Source: Dryocola sp031988645 | Lineage (GTDB): Bacteria > Pseudomonadota > Gammaproteobacteria > Enterobacterales > Enterobacteriaceae | Direction of reading: 5' to 3' | Assembly (NCBI RefSeq): GCF_051307045.1 | Contig: NZ_CP150452.1 | Coordinates: forward strand, 868,001-932,000 | Length of the DNA stretch: 64,000 nucleotides | Shown here: piece by piece, positions 1-8,783 of the stretch | How positions within the stretch are numbered: position 1 is the stretch's first letter | Layout of the letters: every line of letters starts with the position of its first letter | Translations under genes and position numbers: made by a program | The notes under the pieces: model-generated | What the model saw: the letters and a program-made list of their open reading frames with translations, nothing else | Databases searched by the model: none | What the model was told of the DNA's origin: nothing

Positions 1-36
1 AACGAATAATCTCCCTGCACTGTAAAAGGTAGCACT

Positions 37-1353
37 ATGAACGATAAAAAAATAATTCAGATGCCCGATGGGTATCTGAATAAGACCCCTCTGTTCCAGT
101 TTATTTTGTTATCCTGTTTATTCCCGTTATGGGGATGCGCAGCCGCCTTAAATGATATTCTGATTACACAATTTAAAAGTGTATTTTCACTCAGTAACTT
201 TGCCTCGGCATTAGTACAGAGCGCGTTTTACGGCGGTTATTTTTTAATAGCGATCCCGGCATCCCTTGTTATTAAGAAAACCAGCTATAAAGTGGCGATA
301 TTAACCGGCCTGACGCTGTATATCGTCGGCTGTACGCTCTTTTTCCCGGCGTCGCACATGGCAACCTACACCATGTTCCTCGCGGCTATTTTCGCCATCG
401 CCATCGGCCTGAGCTTCCTGGAAACGGCGGCGAATACCTACAGTTCGATGATTGGCCCGAAGGCGTACGCCACCTTGCGCCTGAATATCAGCCAGACCTT
501 TTATCCCATTGGCGCCGCCTCCGGCATTCTGCTGGGTAAATATCTGGTCTTCTCCGAAGGCGAGAGCCTGCAAAAACAGATGGCGGGCATGAACGCCGAG
601 CAGATGCATAACTTTAAGGTGCTGATGCTGGAAAACACGCTCGAACCCTACAAGTACATGATTATGGTGCTGGTGGTGGTGATGGTGCTGTTCCTGCTGA
701 CCCGCTTCCCGACCTGTAAAGTGGCGCAAAAGACCAGCCGTAAACGCCCGTCGGCCATGGAGACGCTGCGCTACCTGGCGACCAACGCCCGCTTCCGCCG
801 CGGCATTGTGGCGCAGTTCCTCTACGTCGGCATGCAGGTGGCGGTGTGGTCGTTCACCATCCGTCTGGCGCTGGAAATGGGCAACATCAACGAGCGTGAT
901 GCCTCGAACTTCATGGTCTACAGCTTCGCCTGCTTCTTCATCGGCAAGTTTATCGCCAACGTGCTGATGACGCGTTTCAACCCGGAAAAAGTTTTAATTC
1001 TTTACTCCATCGTTGGCGCGCTGCTGCTGGCTTACGTGGCGCTGGCGCCAAGCTTCAGCGCGGTATACGTCGCGGTGCTGGTGAGCGTGCTGTTTGGACC
1101 ATGCTGGGCGACCATTTATGCCGGAACCCTGGACACGGTGGATAACGAACATACCGAGATGGCGGGAGCGGTGATTGTGATGGCGATCGTCGGCGCGGCG
1201 TTTGTTCCGGCAATCCAGGGCTACGTGGCGGATATGTTCCACTCGCTGCAGCTCTCGTTCCTGGTCTCCATGCTGTGCTTTATCTACGTCGGCATTTACT
1301 TCTGGCGTGAAAGCAAAGTGCGCGGCGACGTGCCCGCAGCCATCGCATCCTGA
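37..1353 (+). CDS. FucP-family sugar:H+ symporter (MFS)
   Basis: Predicted inner-membrane major facilitator of the L-fucose permease (FucP) family, importing a neutral sugar with protons. The 438-residue protein has a short polar N-terminus and then twelve hydrophobic segments, with a polar central loop near residues 215-240 rich in K and R. The motif LETAANTYSS near residue 129 resembles the conserved Glu/Asn region of FucP. The ATG follows an AAAGGT-like ribosome site. The next gene starts eight bases downstream and encodes an aldose-1-epimerase-like enzyme, so the pair probably takes up a sugar and interconverts its anomers or processes it. The substrate cannot be read from the sequence. 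The family call is firm; fucose specificity is not claimed. Confidence 0.88.
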   Translation: MNDKKIIQMPDGYLNKTPLFQFILLSCLFPLWGCAAALNDILITQFKSVFSLSNFASALVQSAFYGGYFLIAIPASLVIKKTSYKVAILTGLTLYIVGCTLFFPASHMATYTMFLAAIFAIAIGLSFLETAANTYSSMIGPKAYATLRLNISQTFYPIGAASGILLGKYLVFSEGESLQKQMAGMNAEQMHNFKVLMLENTLEPYKYMIMVLVVVMVLFLLTRFPTCKVAQKTSRKRPSAMETLRYLATNARFRRGIVAQFLYVGMQVAVWSFTIRLALEMGNINERDASNFMVYSFACFFIGKFIANVLMTRFNPEKVLILYSIVGALLLAYVALAPSFSAVYVAVLVSVLFGPCWATIYAGTLDTVDNEHTEMAGAVIVMAIVGAAFVPAIQGYVADMFHSLQLSFLVSMLCFIYVGIYFWRESKVRGDVPAAIAS

Positions 1354-1361
1354 GGGAACTG

Positions 1362-2379
1362 ATGATGACAACACGTATCACCTTATGGCGGGAGCTCTTC
1401 GGCGAACAGCCGCGTATCCTGCTGCAAAACAGCGATTTTACGGTAACGGCGTTTCGTTATGCCAGCGGCGTGGAAGGGCTGCGGGTACAAAACAGCCGAG
1501 GCCAGCTGGTCATTCTGCCCTGGATGGGGCAGATGATTTGGGACGCCTGTTTCGACGGCTGCGATCTGACCATGCGTAACATGTTCAGCCAGCCGAAGCC
1601 CGCGGCGGAAGTGGTGGCGACCTACGGCTGCTTCGCCTTCCACTCAGGCCCTGCTGGCGAATGGCTGTCCGTCGCCGGAGGATAACCATCCGCTGCACGG
1701 CGAGATGGCCTGCGCGGCGATGGATGAGGCCTGGCTGGAGCTGGACGACGACAGCCTGCGCGTTACCGGGCGCTATGAATATGTGATGGGATTCGGCCAC
1801 CGCTACCGGGCGCAGCCTGCGGTGGTGATGCGCAAAGCCAGCGCGCTGTTTGACATCCAGATGGCGGTCACCAACCTGGCCTCTGTGGCGATGCCGCTGC
1901 AGTACATGTGCCATATGAACTATGCGTATGTGCCGGACGCCACCTTCAGCCAGAACATCCCGGATGAGGCGCTGAAGCTGCGCGAGTCGGTTCCGGCGCA
2001 CGTGAAGCCCACCGAGCGGTGGCTGGCGTTTAACCAGCGGATTCTGCAGGGGGAAGCCTCGCTGACGACGCTTAACGAGCCCGGTTTTTACGATCCGGAA
2101 ATCGTCTTCTTTGCGGACAAGCTTGACGCGTGGACGGATAAGCCTGAATTCAGCATGACCGCGCCGGATGGCACCACGTTCGTCACCCGTTTTGCAAGCA
2201 GTGAGCTGAACTACGTCACCCGCTGGATCCTGTACAACGGCGATCAGCAGGTTGCGGCGTTTGCGTTGCCCGCGACCTGCCGTCCGGAAGGTTTCCTTGC
2301 CGCGCAGCGTAATGGCTCGTTGATTGAGCTGGAGCCGCAGCAAACTCGTACCTTTACCGTCACCACCGGCATCGCCTGA
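1362..2379 (+). CDS. Aldose 1-epimerase-like protein (DUF4432 type), apparent frameshift
   Basis: Galactose-mutarotase-like enzyme, probably acting on the sugar brought in by the upstream symporter. As read, the frame breaks near 1647-1651. Residues 1-96 (up to TYGCFAFHSG) continue in the next frame as ...HPLHGEMACAAMDEAW, a conserved block of this family. Removing one C from the GGCCC at 1647-1651 joins both parts into 338 residues, a normal family length. The segment after the join contains VMGFGHRYRAQP and CHMNYAYV, with the His residues expected in the sugar pocket. I treat the gene as probably intact with a consensus error, because nine other genes here show the same kind of shift at GGCC. 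Confidence 0.78.
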
Positions 2380-2384
2380 AGCAA

Positions 2385-2407
2385 GCGGGTGCCCGGCACC
2401 CGCTTTT
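2385..2407 (+). terminator. Rho-independent terminator after the epimerase gene
   Basis: GCGGGTGCC and GGCACCCGC form a 9-bp stem closing on a single base (effectively a small loop), followed by TTTT. It lies six bases after the epimerase stop and before the thrW promoter. Confidence 0.75.
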
Positions 2408-2489
2408 CGGCTGGCACATTGAGGCCGTGCATTTTGTGCGGCTTTTGCCGCAGGCCGCTCTAAAAACAAGCAACTAAACAAAGCAGCGG

Positions 2490-2518
2490 TTGACGAGCCG
2501 GGCCGATTTTCTTACCCT
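2490..2518 (+). promoter_or_regulatory. Candidate sigma70 promoter for thrW
   Basis: TTGACG (2490-2495) and TACCCT (2513-2518) are separated by 17 bases, about 40 bases before the tRNA. A small inverted repeat, GGTCACG / CGTGACC, lies between at 2529-2544. Promoter call by motif only. Confidence 0.4.
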
Positions 2519-2556
2519 TTTACACCGTGGTCACGCCCGTGACCCTCTCCTGAAAA

Positions 2557-2632
2557 GCCGATATAGCTCAGTTGGTAGAGCAGCGCATTCGTAATGCGAA
2601 GGTCGTAGGTTCGACTCCTATTATCGGCACCA
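2557..2632 (+). tRNA. thrW: tRNA-Thr (anticodon CGU)
   Basis: A complete 76-base cloverleaf. The acceptor stem GCCGATA pairs with TATCGGC before an encoded ACCA end; the D arm is GCTCAGTTGGTAGAGC; the anticodon loop ATTCGTAAT gives CGU; the T arm is GTAGGTTCGACTCC. It matches E. coli thrW, the known insertion site of prophage CP4-6. The last 49 bases recur at 17919-17967, so the tRNA is also the left attachment site of a 15.3-kb island and was kept intact by the insertion. Confidence 0.97.
2584..2632 (+). repeat. attL: left copy of a 49-bp direct repeat
   Basis: The anticodon arm through the CCA end of thrW is repeated exactly at 17919-17967. The flanks differ on both sides (2633 onward reads gcaacc; the right copy continues tttcaa). 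This is the expected product of tyrosine-integrase insertion into a tRNA 3' end, and an integrase remnant lies 15 bases inside. Confidence 0.93.
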
Positions 2633-2646
2633 GCAACCACGCGGCT

Positions 2647-3501
2647 TCACGCGATATTCACCAGTTCAGCAAAAGCGCCTTGTGCCATATTTATGCCATT
2701 CCCCGCCAGGAATGAATCGATTTGCATGGCATGCTGCGTCAGGTGATTCGGTGCCAGGTGCGCATATCTCTGCACCATCTCGATACTTTCCCATCCACCC
2801 ATTTCCTGCAGTGCGCTGAGTGGTACGCCGGACTGAACAAGCCAGCTTGCCCAGGTATGCCGCAGGTCATGGAAGCGGAAATTTTCTATTCCCGCCCGCC
2901 TCAACGCTGCGCGCCACGCCGTGTTAGCATCACTGCGCATTTTGCGTACTGCCTTTGTTCTCGTGCCATCCGGACGAACGGATGATTCAGTGTGAACAAA
3001 GACCCACCGGTTGTGTTTCCCCAACTGACTCCGTAATACCTTACAGGCCGATTCATTCAGGGCGACCCCAATAGCCCTTCCTGCCTTCGCATCCTCAGGA
3101 TGAATCCATGCGACCTTCCTCTGCATATCAATTTGCGACTACTCCAGGCCTGTTATGTTCGACCTGCGCAGCCCCGTCGCCAGTGCAAAAATAACAACAG
3201 GCTTCATATGCCCTGGAAGTTCCCGGATCAGGTTCGCCGCTTCCTCTTTGGTTAGCCAGCGAATACGCTTGTTTTTCGGCACCGGGCATTTGATGTTCGG
3301 TGCTTTGGCTATCCATCTCCATTCATTGGCAGCGCATCGTAAAAGCGCCCGGATGAAAGCAAGATGTGTAGCCCTGGTGGCTGCCGCCGCTGGTTTATCC
3401 TTAAATTCGGGAACCGGCTTACCTCTTCTAAGCAGGCTGTCGCGCTTAGCCTCCCAGTTCATCCGATGCTTGCGATTAACCATCGAACTCACTGCCGACA
3501 A
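2647..3501 (-). pseudogene. Tyrosine recombinase (island integrase), amber stop and missing N-terminus
   Basis: The remaining ~280 residues cover part of the core-binding domain and the whole catalytic domain. The catalytic signatures are readable: Arg in TGLRRSN, HDLRHTW, GGW, and the nucleophile Tyr in MVQRYAHLA. Two lesions are visible. A TAG at 3139-3141 interrupts the frame after NITGLE, and the following residues SQIDMQRKVAW continue in the same frame, so this is one nonsense codon, probably from Trp TGG. Upstream of about 3483 the frame runs into unrelated phage-like sequence, so the N-terminal arm-binding region is lost. It is transcribed toward thrW, as expected for a gene next to its own attachment site. 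The island is probably no longer self-mobile. Confidence 0.9.
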
Positions 3502-3628
3502 TATCTACCCAGCACGCATCTAACAGCGTATGCACTGCGCCAAACGCAGCGCCGTTACGCTCGTACATGTTATAGAAGTGATCGAAGTCGAGCCGCTCAG
3601 GATAATGCCCGATCATCTGCTTTGATAA
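3476..3628 (-). pseudogene. Fragment of a phage portal-like protein
   Basis: About 50 residues contain GHYPERLDFDHFYNMYERNG followed by AAFGAVHTLLDACWVD. The spacing of YPERL...YxxxYxR...DxxW recalls the start of DUF1073/portal-type phage proteins. It is cut at both ends: upstream by a GTPase fragment and downstream by the integrase remnant. The pattern is read by eye and the family assignment is tentative. Confidence 0.35.
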
Positions 3629-3989
3629 CCCACAACACCAGGTCCATCTCAGGCAAAATGCGGCTATACAGGGCTGTGTACTCATGGTCCCGCTGTTCGT
3701 TCTCGCCCACGCCAGGCAAATCCACAATAACGAGACTGCGCTCACCGCTGCAAAGACGGAAACGCAGAGCGCCGCGGGTGCAGGCGTCTACATCGCTGAC
3801 AGGAGATATTTCACCCCGGAACAGCTCATTGCACAGGCTCGATTTGCCAGCACCCGTTTTCCCCATAATGCCAATTACCGGCTCATGGTGCGCCAGCTTG
3901 TGGATGTGTTTAAGGATTTGTCCGCCTATGGCGAGCGGTAGTGAAGCCAGGGGTTTCTCAATGGCCTGAAGGCCGTCAGATTTATGCAT
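3597..3989 (-). pseudogene. Truncated YfjP/YeeP-type GTPase
   Basis: The N-terminal 130 residues of a P-loop GTPase of the kind found on CP4-type islands (full-length YfjP is close to 290 residues). The Walker A motif GIMGKTGAGKSSL is intact, G3 is present as VIVDLPGVGENEQ, and VLWVIKADDRAL corresponds to the segment ahead of G4. The frame then meets a stop at a junction with phage-like sequence, so the rest of the G domain is gone. These GTPases usually accompany cryptic-prophage genes of unknown role. It is very unlikely to work. Confidence 0.75.
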
Positions 3990-4019
3990 ACAAAACTCCG
4001 TAAAGAAAAAAATCCCCGC

Positions 4020-4860
4020 TATCCGGTAAGGATGCGGGGGGATTCACGGAGATAATATCTATCTGAAATAATTTTAATTGCAGTTATTTTTTCATGGTAG
4101 GGATCTTCGGGCCCCTCACGGGTGCAAAAGTAACCTGAGATGTTGTCTGAGCATAAATCTGACGACCCTATCCCGGAATTCGATTACCTTGCTGTGGACG
4201 CGCAACCATCTGCAAACCATCCTGAATCCAAATCTGGCGACCCTCGACAGCAGCGGCTTTACCGGGGAGGAGGATATTCACCTGTTCGGCGAGATGCTCA
4301 AGCGTTTCCTGGCCCTTTATGCCGACATAAGCCATGTTTAATCAGTTCACGCTGATTGTTCAGCAACAAGGAAAATGCACCCGGTGTAAAGAGAACCACA
4401 GACTGCGTCTGCCCGACTGATAGTGCAGTACCGGGAAAAGCTCCCGTACAAGGTCTGCTCTTCATTATCCAGGCTGCGTCCATACAGCCGTATCGTGGAT
4501 AAATCCTGAGGAGTAGATCTCACCTGCCTGACACGTCTTTTTGATATCAAGTTCTGTTGTTTATACCTCTGCGACACAATGACGCGCAAATCCCAGGTCT
4601 GCTACTGATTCTGTCGTAAAATTGTATTTCACCCATGGTGAAACAGATTTAATTATTGAATGGCAGCTATGTACATATTTCGTCTTGTTAATATATCTGC
4701 CCAGATGATATATTAATAGGGGTTAATAAGCACACCTTCAATATGAAGGTATATTTATTAATGGAAGGTCACAAGTTAAAAATCATCATTTAAATAATAA
4801 AAGAGGCTTAGCGTGTGGATTAAGAACTGAGAGTTTATATGCACGAAATTAATGTGAGTT
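4020..4860 (+). pseudogene. Gene-poor stretch with remnant of T6SS TssF C-terminus (about 4150-4420)
   Basis: No intact gene is visible. On the plus strand, frames near 4180-4340 read SSGFTGEEDIHLFGEMLKRF then LALYADIS, and the next frame continues FNQFTLIVQQQGKC. This resembles the conserved end of type VI secretion baseplate protein TssF (LFGxVLxRFFALYASxNSF...). Stops and frame changes show it is dead. From about 4600 the sequence turns AT-rich and becomes the leader of the NlpC/P60 gene. TssF identity is a by-eye family match. Confidence 0.45.
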
Positions 4861-5361
4861 ATGATTAGAATTTTGCTATCTGCTGCTTTGTTTGCGGCCG
4901 CATTGTGTTCTCATGCATCCGTGAATTTAACCGGGCGAATTACCGATACTAAAATCGTTCAAACATCCCTGCGCGGTAGTCAGCTCCGCTTACACCTGTT
5001 GTCGGAATTCAGTAAATGGAAGGGAACGCGTTACCGGTGGGGAGGGAACAGTCGCGGCGGCATTGACTGCTCGGCGTTTGCCCGGAAAGTTCTGGCCAAA
5101 ACATTGCGCAAGAAATTACCCCGGACAACGTCTGAGCTCAGTCATACCGGATTTTATGTTAGCCGGAAAAAACTCCGTTCCGGTGACCTGGTGTTTTTTA
5201 TGACTAAACCTGATGTACGTCATGTCGGTGTTTCTGTCGGCCATCATCAGTTTATACATGCTTCCGGTTCACGAGGCGTGACACTATCAAAATTAACAAA
5301 TAATTACTGGAAACAACGTTACCTTACGGCGAGAAGAGTCATTGGACAGGCCGAATCCTGA
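4861..5361 (+). CDS. Secreted NlpC/P60-family cysteine peptidase
   Basis: A 166-residue protein with an N-terminal signal peptide (hydrophobic run ending ALCSHAS) and then an NlpC/P60 fold. The Cys nucleophile lies in GGIDCSAFAR near residue 71, and the His in RHVGVSVGHHQFIHASGS near residues 120-135. This family cleaves D-Glu-DAP bonds in peptidoglycan stem peptides, so a periplasmic cell-wall role is likely. There is no clear lipobox, so it is probably soluble. It follows a dead TssF fragment, which raises the possibility of an orphan T6SS amidase effector, but no adjacent immunity gene is visible and the signal peptide argues against that. It stands alone; the next gene is 230 bases away. 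Confidence 0.85.
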   Translation: MIRILLSAALFAAALCSHASVNLTGRITDTKIVQTSLRGSQLRLHLLSEFSKWKGTRYRWGGNSRGGIDCSAFARKVLAKTLRKKLPRTTSELSHTGFYVSRKKLRSGDLVFFMTKPDVRHVGVSVGHHQFIHASGSRGVTLSKLTNNYWKQRYLTARRVIGQAES

Positions 5362-5593
5362 CCCCAATGTGGGTTACCCGCAAATTCGCATTATGGCATT
5401 TCGTCTTGTTTATTCACTCTCAGCTTTGTTACCGGCGGTCTGGCCAGGGTATTTATAGGTGTGTATGTCACGGGACGAAACGGAATAACAAATTTCCTTG
5501 TTTCTCGCCAGGTGTCTTAAAAATACAGTACCACGGCGGATCTCCTCAGAAGTGAGGCAACGCGCAAATAACATAAGGCTGATAAAAGTGGTA

Positions 5594-6814
5594 ATGACAG
5601 ACAAGATCCCTCTGGGAATGACAGTTTTTGATGCAACAACCGAACGTATTACCTGGACACTGGACACTTTTTCTCGCGTCTGTCTGTCTCTTTCCGGCGG
5701 AAAGGATTCTACCGTCATGCTACACCGAACCGCTGACATCGCCCGCCTGATGGGCCGGAAGTTCTGTGTATTATTTATTGACTGGGAAGTGCAGTTTCAG
5801 ATGACTATTGACCATGTCAGGGCCTTAAAAGCGGAATATGCGGATGTCATTGAGCAGTTTATATGGGTGGCTCTTCCGCTCACTACGGTGAACGGTGTCT
5901 CTCAGTTCCAGCCGGAATGGGTGTGCTGGGAAAAAGGCCGTTCCTGGGTCAGGGAATCTCCTGCTGATGCCATCACTGATCCTGATTATTTCTCCTTTTA
6001 TGCCTCCGCCATGACATTTGAGGATTTTACCCTTGGGTTTTCTGACTGGTTTGCCGGCAAGAGCCCTGCGGCGATGATGATTGGCATCCGCACTGATGAG
6101 TCTCTCAACCGTTATCGTGCAATTACTAACCGACAAAAAATATGCTATGCCGACGATAAGCCCTGGACCACCGCCAGTGCCTCCGGTAATACCTGGAATA
6201 TTTATCCCATCTATGACTGGAAAGTGTCAGATATATGGACTTATTTTGCCCGGAACCCGAACAAACGCTGTAACCCTTTGTACAACCTGATGTATCAGGC
6301 CGGTGTTCCCATGAGGTTTATGCGGGTCTGTGAACCTTTTGGCCCTGAGCAGCGACAGGGTTTGTGGCTTTACCATATTCTGGAGCCTGAGCGCTGGGCA
6401 TTACTTTGTCAGCGCGTCAGTGGTGCCAACACCGGAGGAACCTACGCCAGGAATAATTCTGCCTTCTATGCCCGTCGTCATCTGACAAAACCTGGCCATC
6501 TTAGCTGGAAGGCATACGCGTTTGCCCTGCTGGACAGCATGCCGGAACCTACGGCCGAGCATTATAAAAATAAGATCGCGGTTTATCTTCGCTGGTATCA
6601 GCAGAGGCAATACCCTGTAGATATTCCGGATGAACAGGAAAAAGATACAGGGGCAAAAGATATTCCCTCCTGGCGTCGTATCTGTAAGGTTTTACTGGGA
6701 AATGACTACTGGTGCCGCGGGCTCAGCTTTAGTCCGACAAAACCCCGACATTATGCCCGCTACCTGGAGCGGATGAAAAACAGGAGGAAAACATGGAACA
6801 TTTTGGTGCCCTGA
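5594..6814 (+). CDS. ibrA: IbrA-like PAPS-reductase-family protein
   Basis: A 406-residue member of the phosphoadenosine-phosphosulfate reductase/PP-loop family, called IbrA in E. coli, where with IbrB it activates prophage-borne immunoglobulin-binding (eib) genes. The PP-loop SLSGGKDSTVMLH lies near residues 32-44, implying ATP-pyrophosphate chemistry. The C-terminal third is rich in Trp, Tyr and Arg. I prefer ATG 5594 (MTDKIPLGM...) to an earlier in-frame start because it aligns with the N-terminus I recall for IbrA. It overlaps ibrB by 22 bases, so the two are translationally coupled. The biochemical activity of IbrA is unknown to me; PP-loop relatives such as DndC modify DNA with sulfur, which is a family analogy only. 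Confidence 0.86.
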   Translation: MTDKIPLGMTVFDATTERITWTLDTFSRVCLSLSGGKDSTVMLHRTADIARLMGRKFCVLFIDWEVQFQMTIDHVRALKAEYADVIEQFIWVALPLTTVNGVSQFQPEWVCWEKGRSWVRESPADAITDPDYFSFYASAMTFEDFTLGFSDWFAGKSPAAMMIGIRTDESLNRYRAITNRQKICYADDKPWTTASASGNTWNIYPIYDWKVSDIWTYFARNPNKRCNPLYNLMYQAGVPMRFMRVCEPFGPEQRQGLWLYHILEPERWALLCQRVSGANTGGTYARNNSAFYARRHLTKPGHLSWKAYAFALLDSMPEPTAEHYKNKIAVYLRWYQQRQYPVDIPDEQEKDTGAKDIPSWRRICKVLLGNDYWCRGLSFSPTKPRHYARYLERMKNRRKTWNILVP

Positions 6815-7431
6815 AAGAGATCTGTATGCAGCTTGATGCATTACTGGAAGATATGCAGGCAGACCAGAGCACGATGATCTTAAATCAGCTTTCAGTATAT
6901 GTCAGTCAGAAGGGGGAATTCGGTCAGGAACCTGTGAGCGCCGTGCAGTGGATACCGGGGGAGCTTGTTGTGGGGAACGACTATAACCCCAATAATATCG
7001 CGCCGCCGGAGCTCAACCTGCTTGTTCATTCCATGATGACCGACGGCTTTACTCAGCCACTTGTCGTCAGCCCACTGGACAATGGTCATTATGAGCTGAT
7101 AGATGGTTTTCACCGTCACCAGATCAGCATGGAAGAGCCGGTGTTAAAGAAGCGTTATAATGGCTATGTGCCGGTCGTTACAGTGAAAAAGGACTCAAAC
7201 CGGGAAGGGCGTATTGCTGCTACGGTCAGACATAACAGGGCGCGAGGCCGTCATCAGATACAGGCCATGTCAGCCCTGGTGCAGGAACTGACGCGCCTCG
7301 GCTGGGATGCTCCACGCATTGCGAAAGAGCTGGGTATGGAACCGGATGAAGTCCTGCGCTTGAGTCAAATAAACGGACTGGCTGAAATGTTCAGAGGCCG
7401 GACGTACTCTGAGGCCTGGACATCACGCTGA
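6793..7431 (+). CDS. ibrB: IbrB-like ParB-domain protein
   Basis: A 212-residue partner of IbrA. A ParB/Srx N-terminal fold is recognisable: NNIAPPELNLLVHSMMTDGF, then QPLVVSPLDNGHYELIDGFH with the GFHR signature near residues 108-111. A helix-turn-helix-like region follows (WDAPRIAKELGMEPDEVLRL, residues ~173-192). In E. coli the IbrAB pair is needed for expression of island and prophage genes. Here the nearest candidate targets are the fimbrial operon and the secreted proteins of the same island. It starts inside ibrA and is followed by a 13-bp inverted repeat. Assignment is by domain order and pairing. Confidence 0.85.
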   Translation: MEHFGALKEICMQLDALLEDMQADQSTMILNQLSVYVSQKGEFGQEPVSAVQWIPGELVVGNDYNPNNIAPPELNLLVHSMMTDGFTQPLVVSPLDNGHYELIDGFHRHQISMEEPVLKKRYNGYVPVVTVKKDSNREGRIAATVRHNRARGRHQIQAMSALVQELTRLGWDAPRIAKELGMEPDEVLRLSQINGLAEMFRGRTYSEAWTSR

Positions 7432-7472
7432 TCTTATTTTTGCTTGATATATGTCGAGGTAAAAAATATCAC

Positions 7473-7510
7473 GACATTATCATGACATTAACGATGCTCA
7501 TGATAATGTC
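7473..7510 (+). terminator. Perfect 13-bp inverted repeat after ibrB
   Basis: GACATTATCATGA (7473-7485) and TCATGATAATGTC (7498-7510) flank a 12-base loop and are followed by TTTAACC. This could end ibrAB transcription, although the T tract is short. An AT-rich dyad like this could also be a regulator site. Confidence 0.5.
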
Positions 7511-7580
7511 TTTAACCAAACAAAAGCATGCAATATTCAGTTCGCATTCATCCAGGATCTTCCACTGCCTGGATTCCGAT

Positions 7581-8079
7581 TCAGGGGCATTCTACTTGCA
7601 AGAGCATCATCCCTGAATGGGTACCTATTATATCTTTTTCAATAACGTCCACCATAATTTCTCCACCTTCTATTGTTTTGGGTATTGAATCCAAAGCGGT
7701 TTGCCCAATTTTTACGGTAACGTCGCCAGTTACCAGGGCTGTAACTGAGGGGGCTGGATAGGGCGAGTCAGTTTTTTCAATTTTGATCTCTCCTGCTACC
7801 CTTGGTCCTGCCTGTGGATGTTTTAAAAGGACAATAAAAACCACCAATAAGGAGGATGTATTTCCATGGCATTATCGAGATCCAGATACGGCTCCCACGA
7901 TATATACGAATTGGCGCTGATGACATTTACTGTTGTGCCTTTTAATTCTGGAACATGCCAGGTACGCTCCAGACCTTTGTAAAAATACTTTGCGTTGCAT
8001 GTGACAACGCCAGCGAATGACTGTGCGCTTAAGGTTAGTAATGTTACGGCTATTATTTTTTTATCTAAAATTATCTTTA
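7581..8079 (-). pseudogene. Small secreted protein of unknown family, broken
   Basis: On the minus strand a frame from about 8079 encodes a clear signal peptide (KKIIAVTLLTLSAQSFAG) and mature sequence VVTCNAKYFYKGLERTWHVP, continuing to NAMEIHPPY near 7850. There it shifts into a frame with VVFIVLLKHPQAGPRVAGEI, ending QVECP at 7581. The combined length would be near 165 residues with one Cys near each end. No ATG is present at the expected start (the codon before Lys is GTA), and the frame break is not at a GGCC site, unlike the ten other shifts in this window. I read this as genuine decay. No family recognised. Confidence 0.45.
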
Positions 8080-8783
8080 CGACTGATTAATTATATTTTA
8101 TCGAAAACTCACTTAGGGTAATAGGCCAGTGAGTAAGTTTTTGGTCAAGATTAACTGAGTTTTGCGTCAGATAATACAAATGGGAAGGTGAAATAACAAT
8201 CAAATAGTAAGAGTGAAGTAAAAAATAGAGGCTTTATCTAAAGGGTTGGTTGTGATGCGTGGCTTGCTATAAGGGTAGTGGGGATATCTGGTATTGCGAT
8301 ATAATATATGGAGGTAAGGGGCATTGTATAAGCTCATGTAAAATGGTTGGCACCTAATAAGATAAGAGAAATAAGTAATGTGTTTTTTTTGTGTGCTTGT
8401 TAAATATAAGTTGTAATTGTTAGCATTATGTTTCTGTGAATTGCTGTCCCTTAGTTATTAGTTAAATGCGGTAAGCGAAAGATAAAATTTTTAGCTGATA
8501 TTTTTCACCAGAACATTATGTCGCGATGCGGTATTTTGCTATTGTTTTTGTAGTGATTGGGTGTTGGTGGAATGTGTTTTAGATATATTTACTTTTTTTT
8601 ATTTCCTTTATCAATTTTGGTTGTTGAATATTCTTTTGCTGTGTAAATTCATCCCCGTCAGAAACATGAGGCTAGCCATATATGTCTTCCCTTTAATATT
8701 TAACTTAGGTGAATATGACAGCCATTTCTGACAATCAACCTATTTAATTCAAAAAAATAGATACATGAAAGGAATTTATTCTA
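8080..8783. other. AT-rich leader region of the fimbrial operon
   Basis: About 700 bases with no credible gene. It is AT-rich with many short T and A tracts, typical of H-NS-silenced, environmentally regulated fimbrial promoters. I saw no fimS-like paired inverted repeats and no paired GATC sites, so neither inversion nor Pap-type Dam switching is supported by what I can see here. Confidence 0.5.

Noticed and set aside
4861..5361. Calling the NlpC/P60 protein a T6SS effector
   Set aside because: It has a Sec signal peptide, no visible immunity gene and no intact T6SS gene nearby; kept only as a possibility.
8080..8783. Invertible fimS-like promoter element
   Set aside because: I found no pair of short inverted repeats bracketing a promoter, and no FimB/FimE-type recombinase gene in the window.
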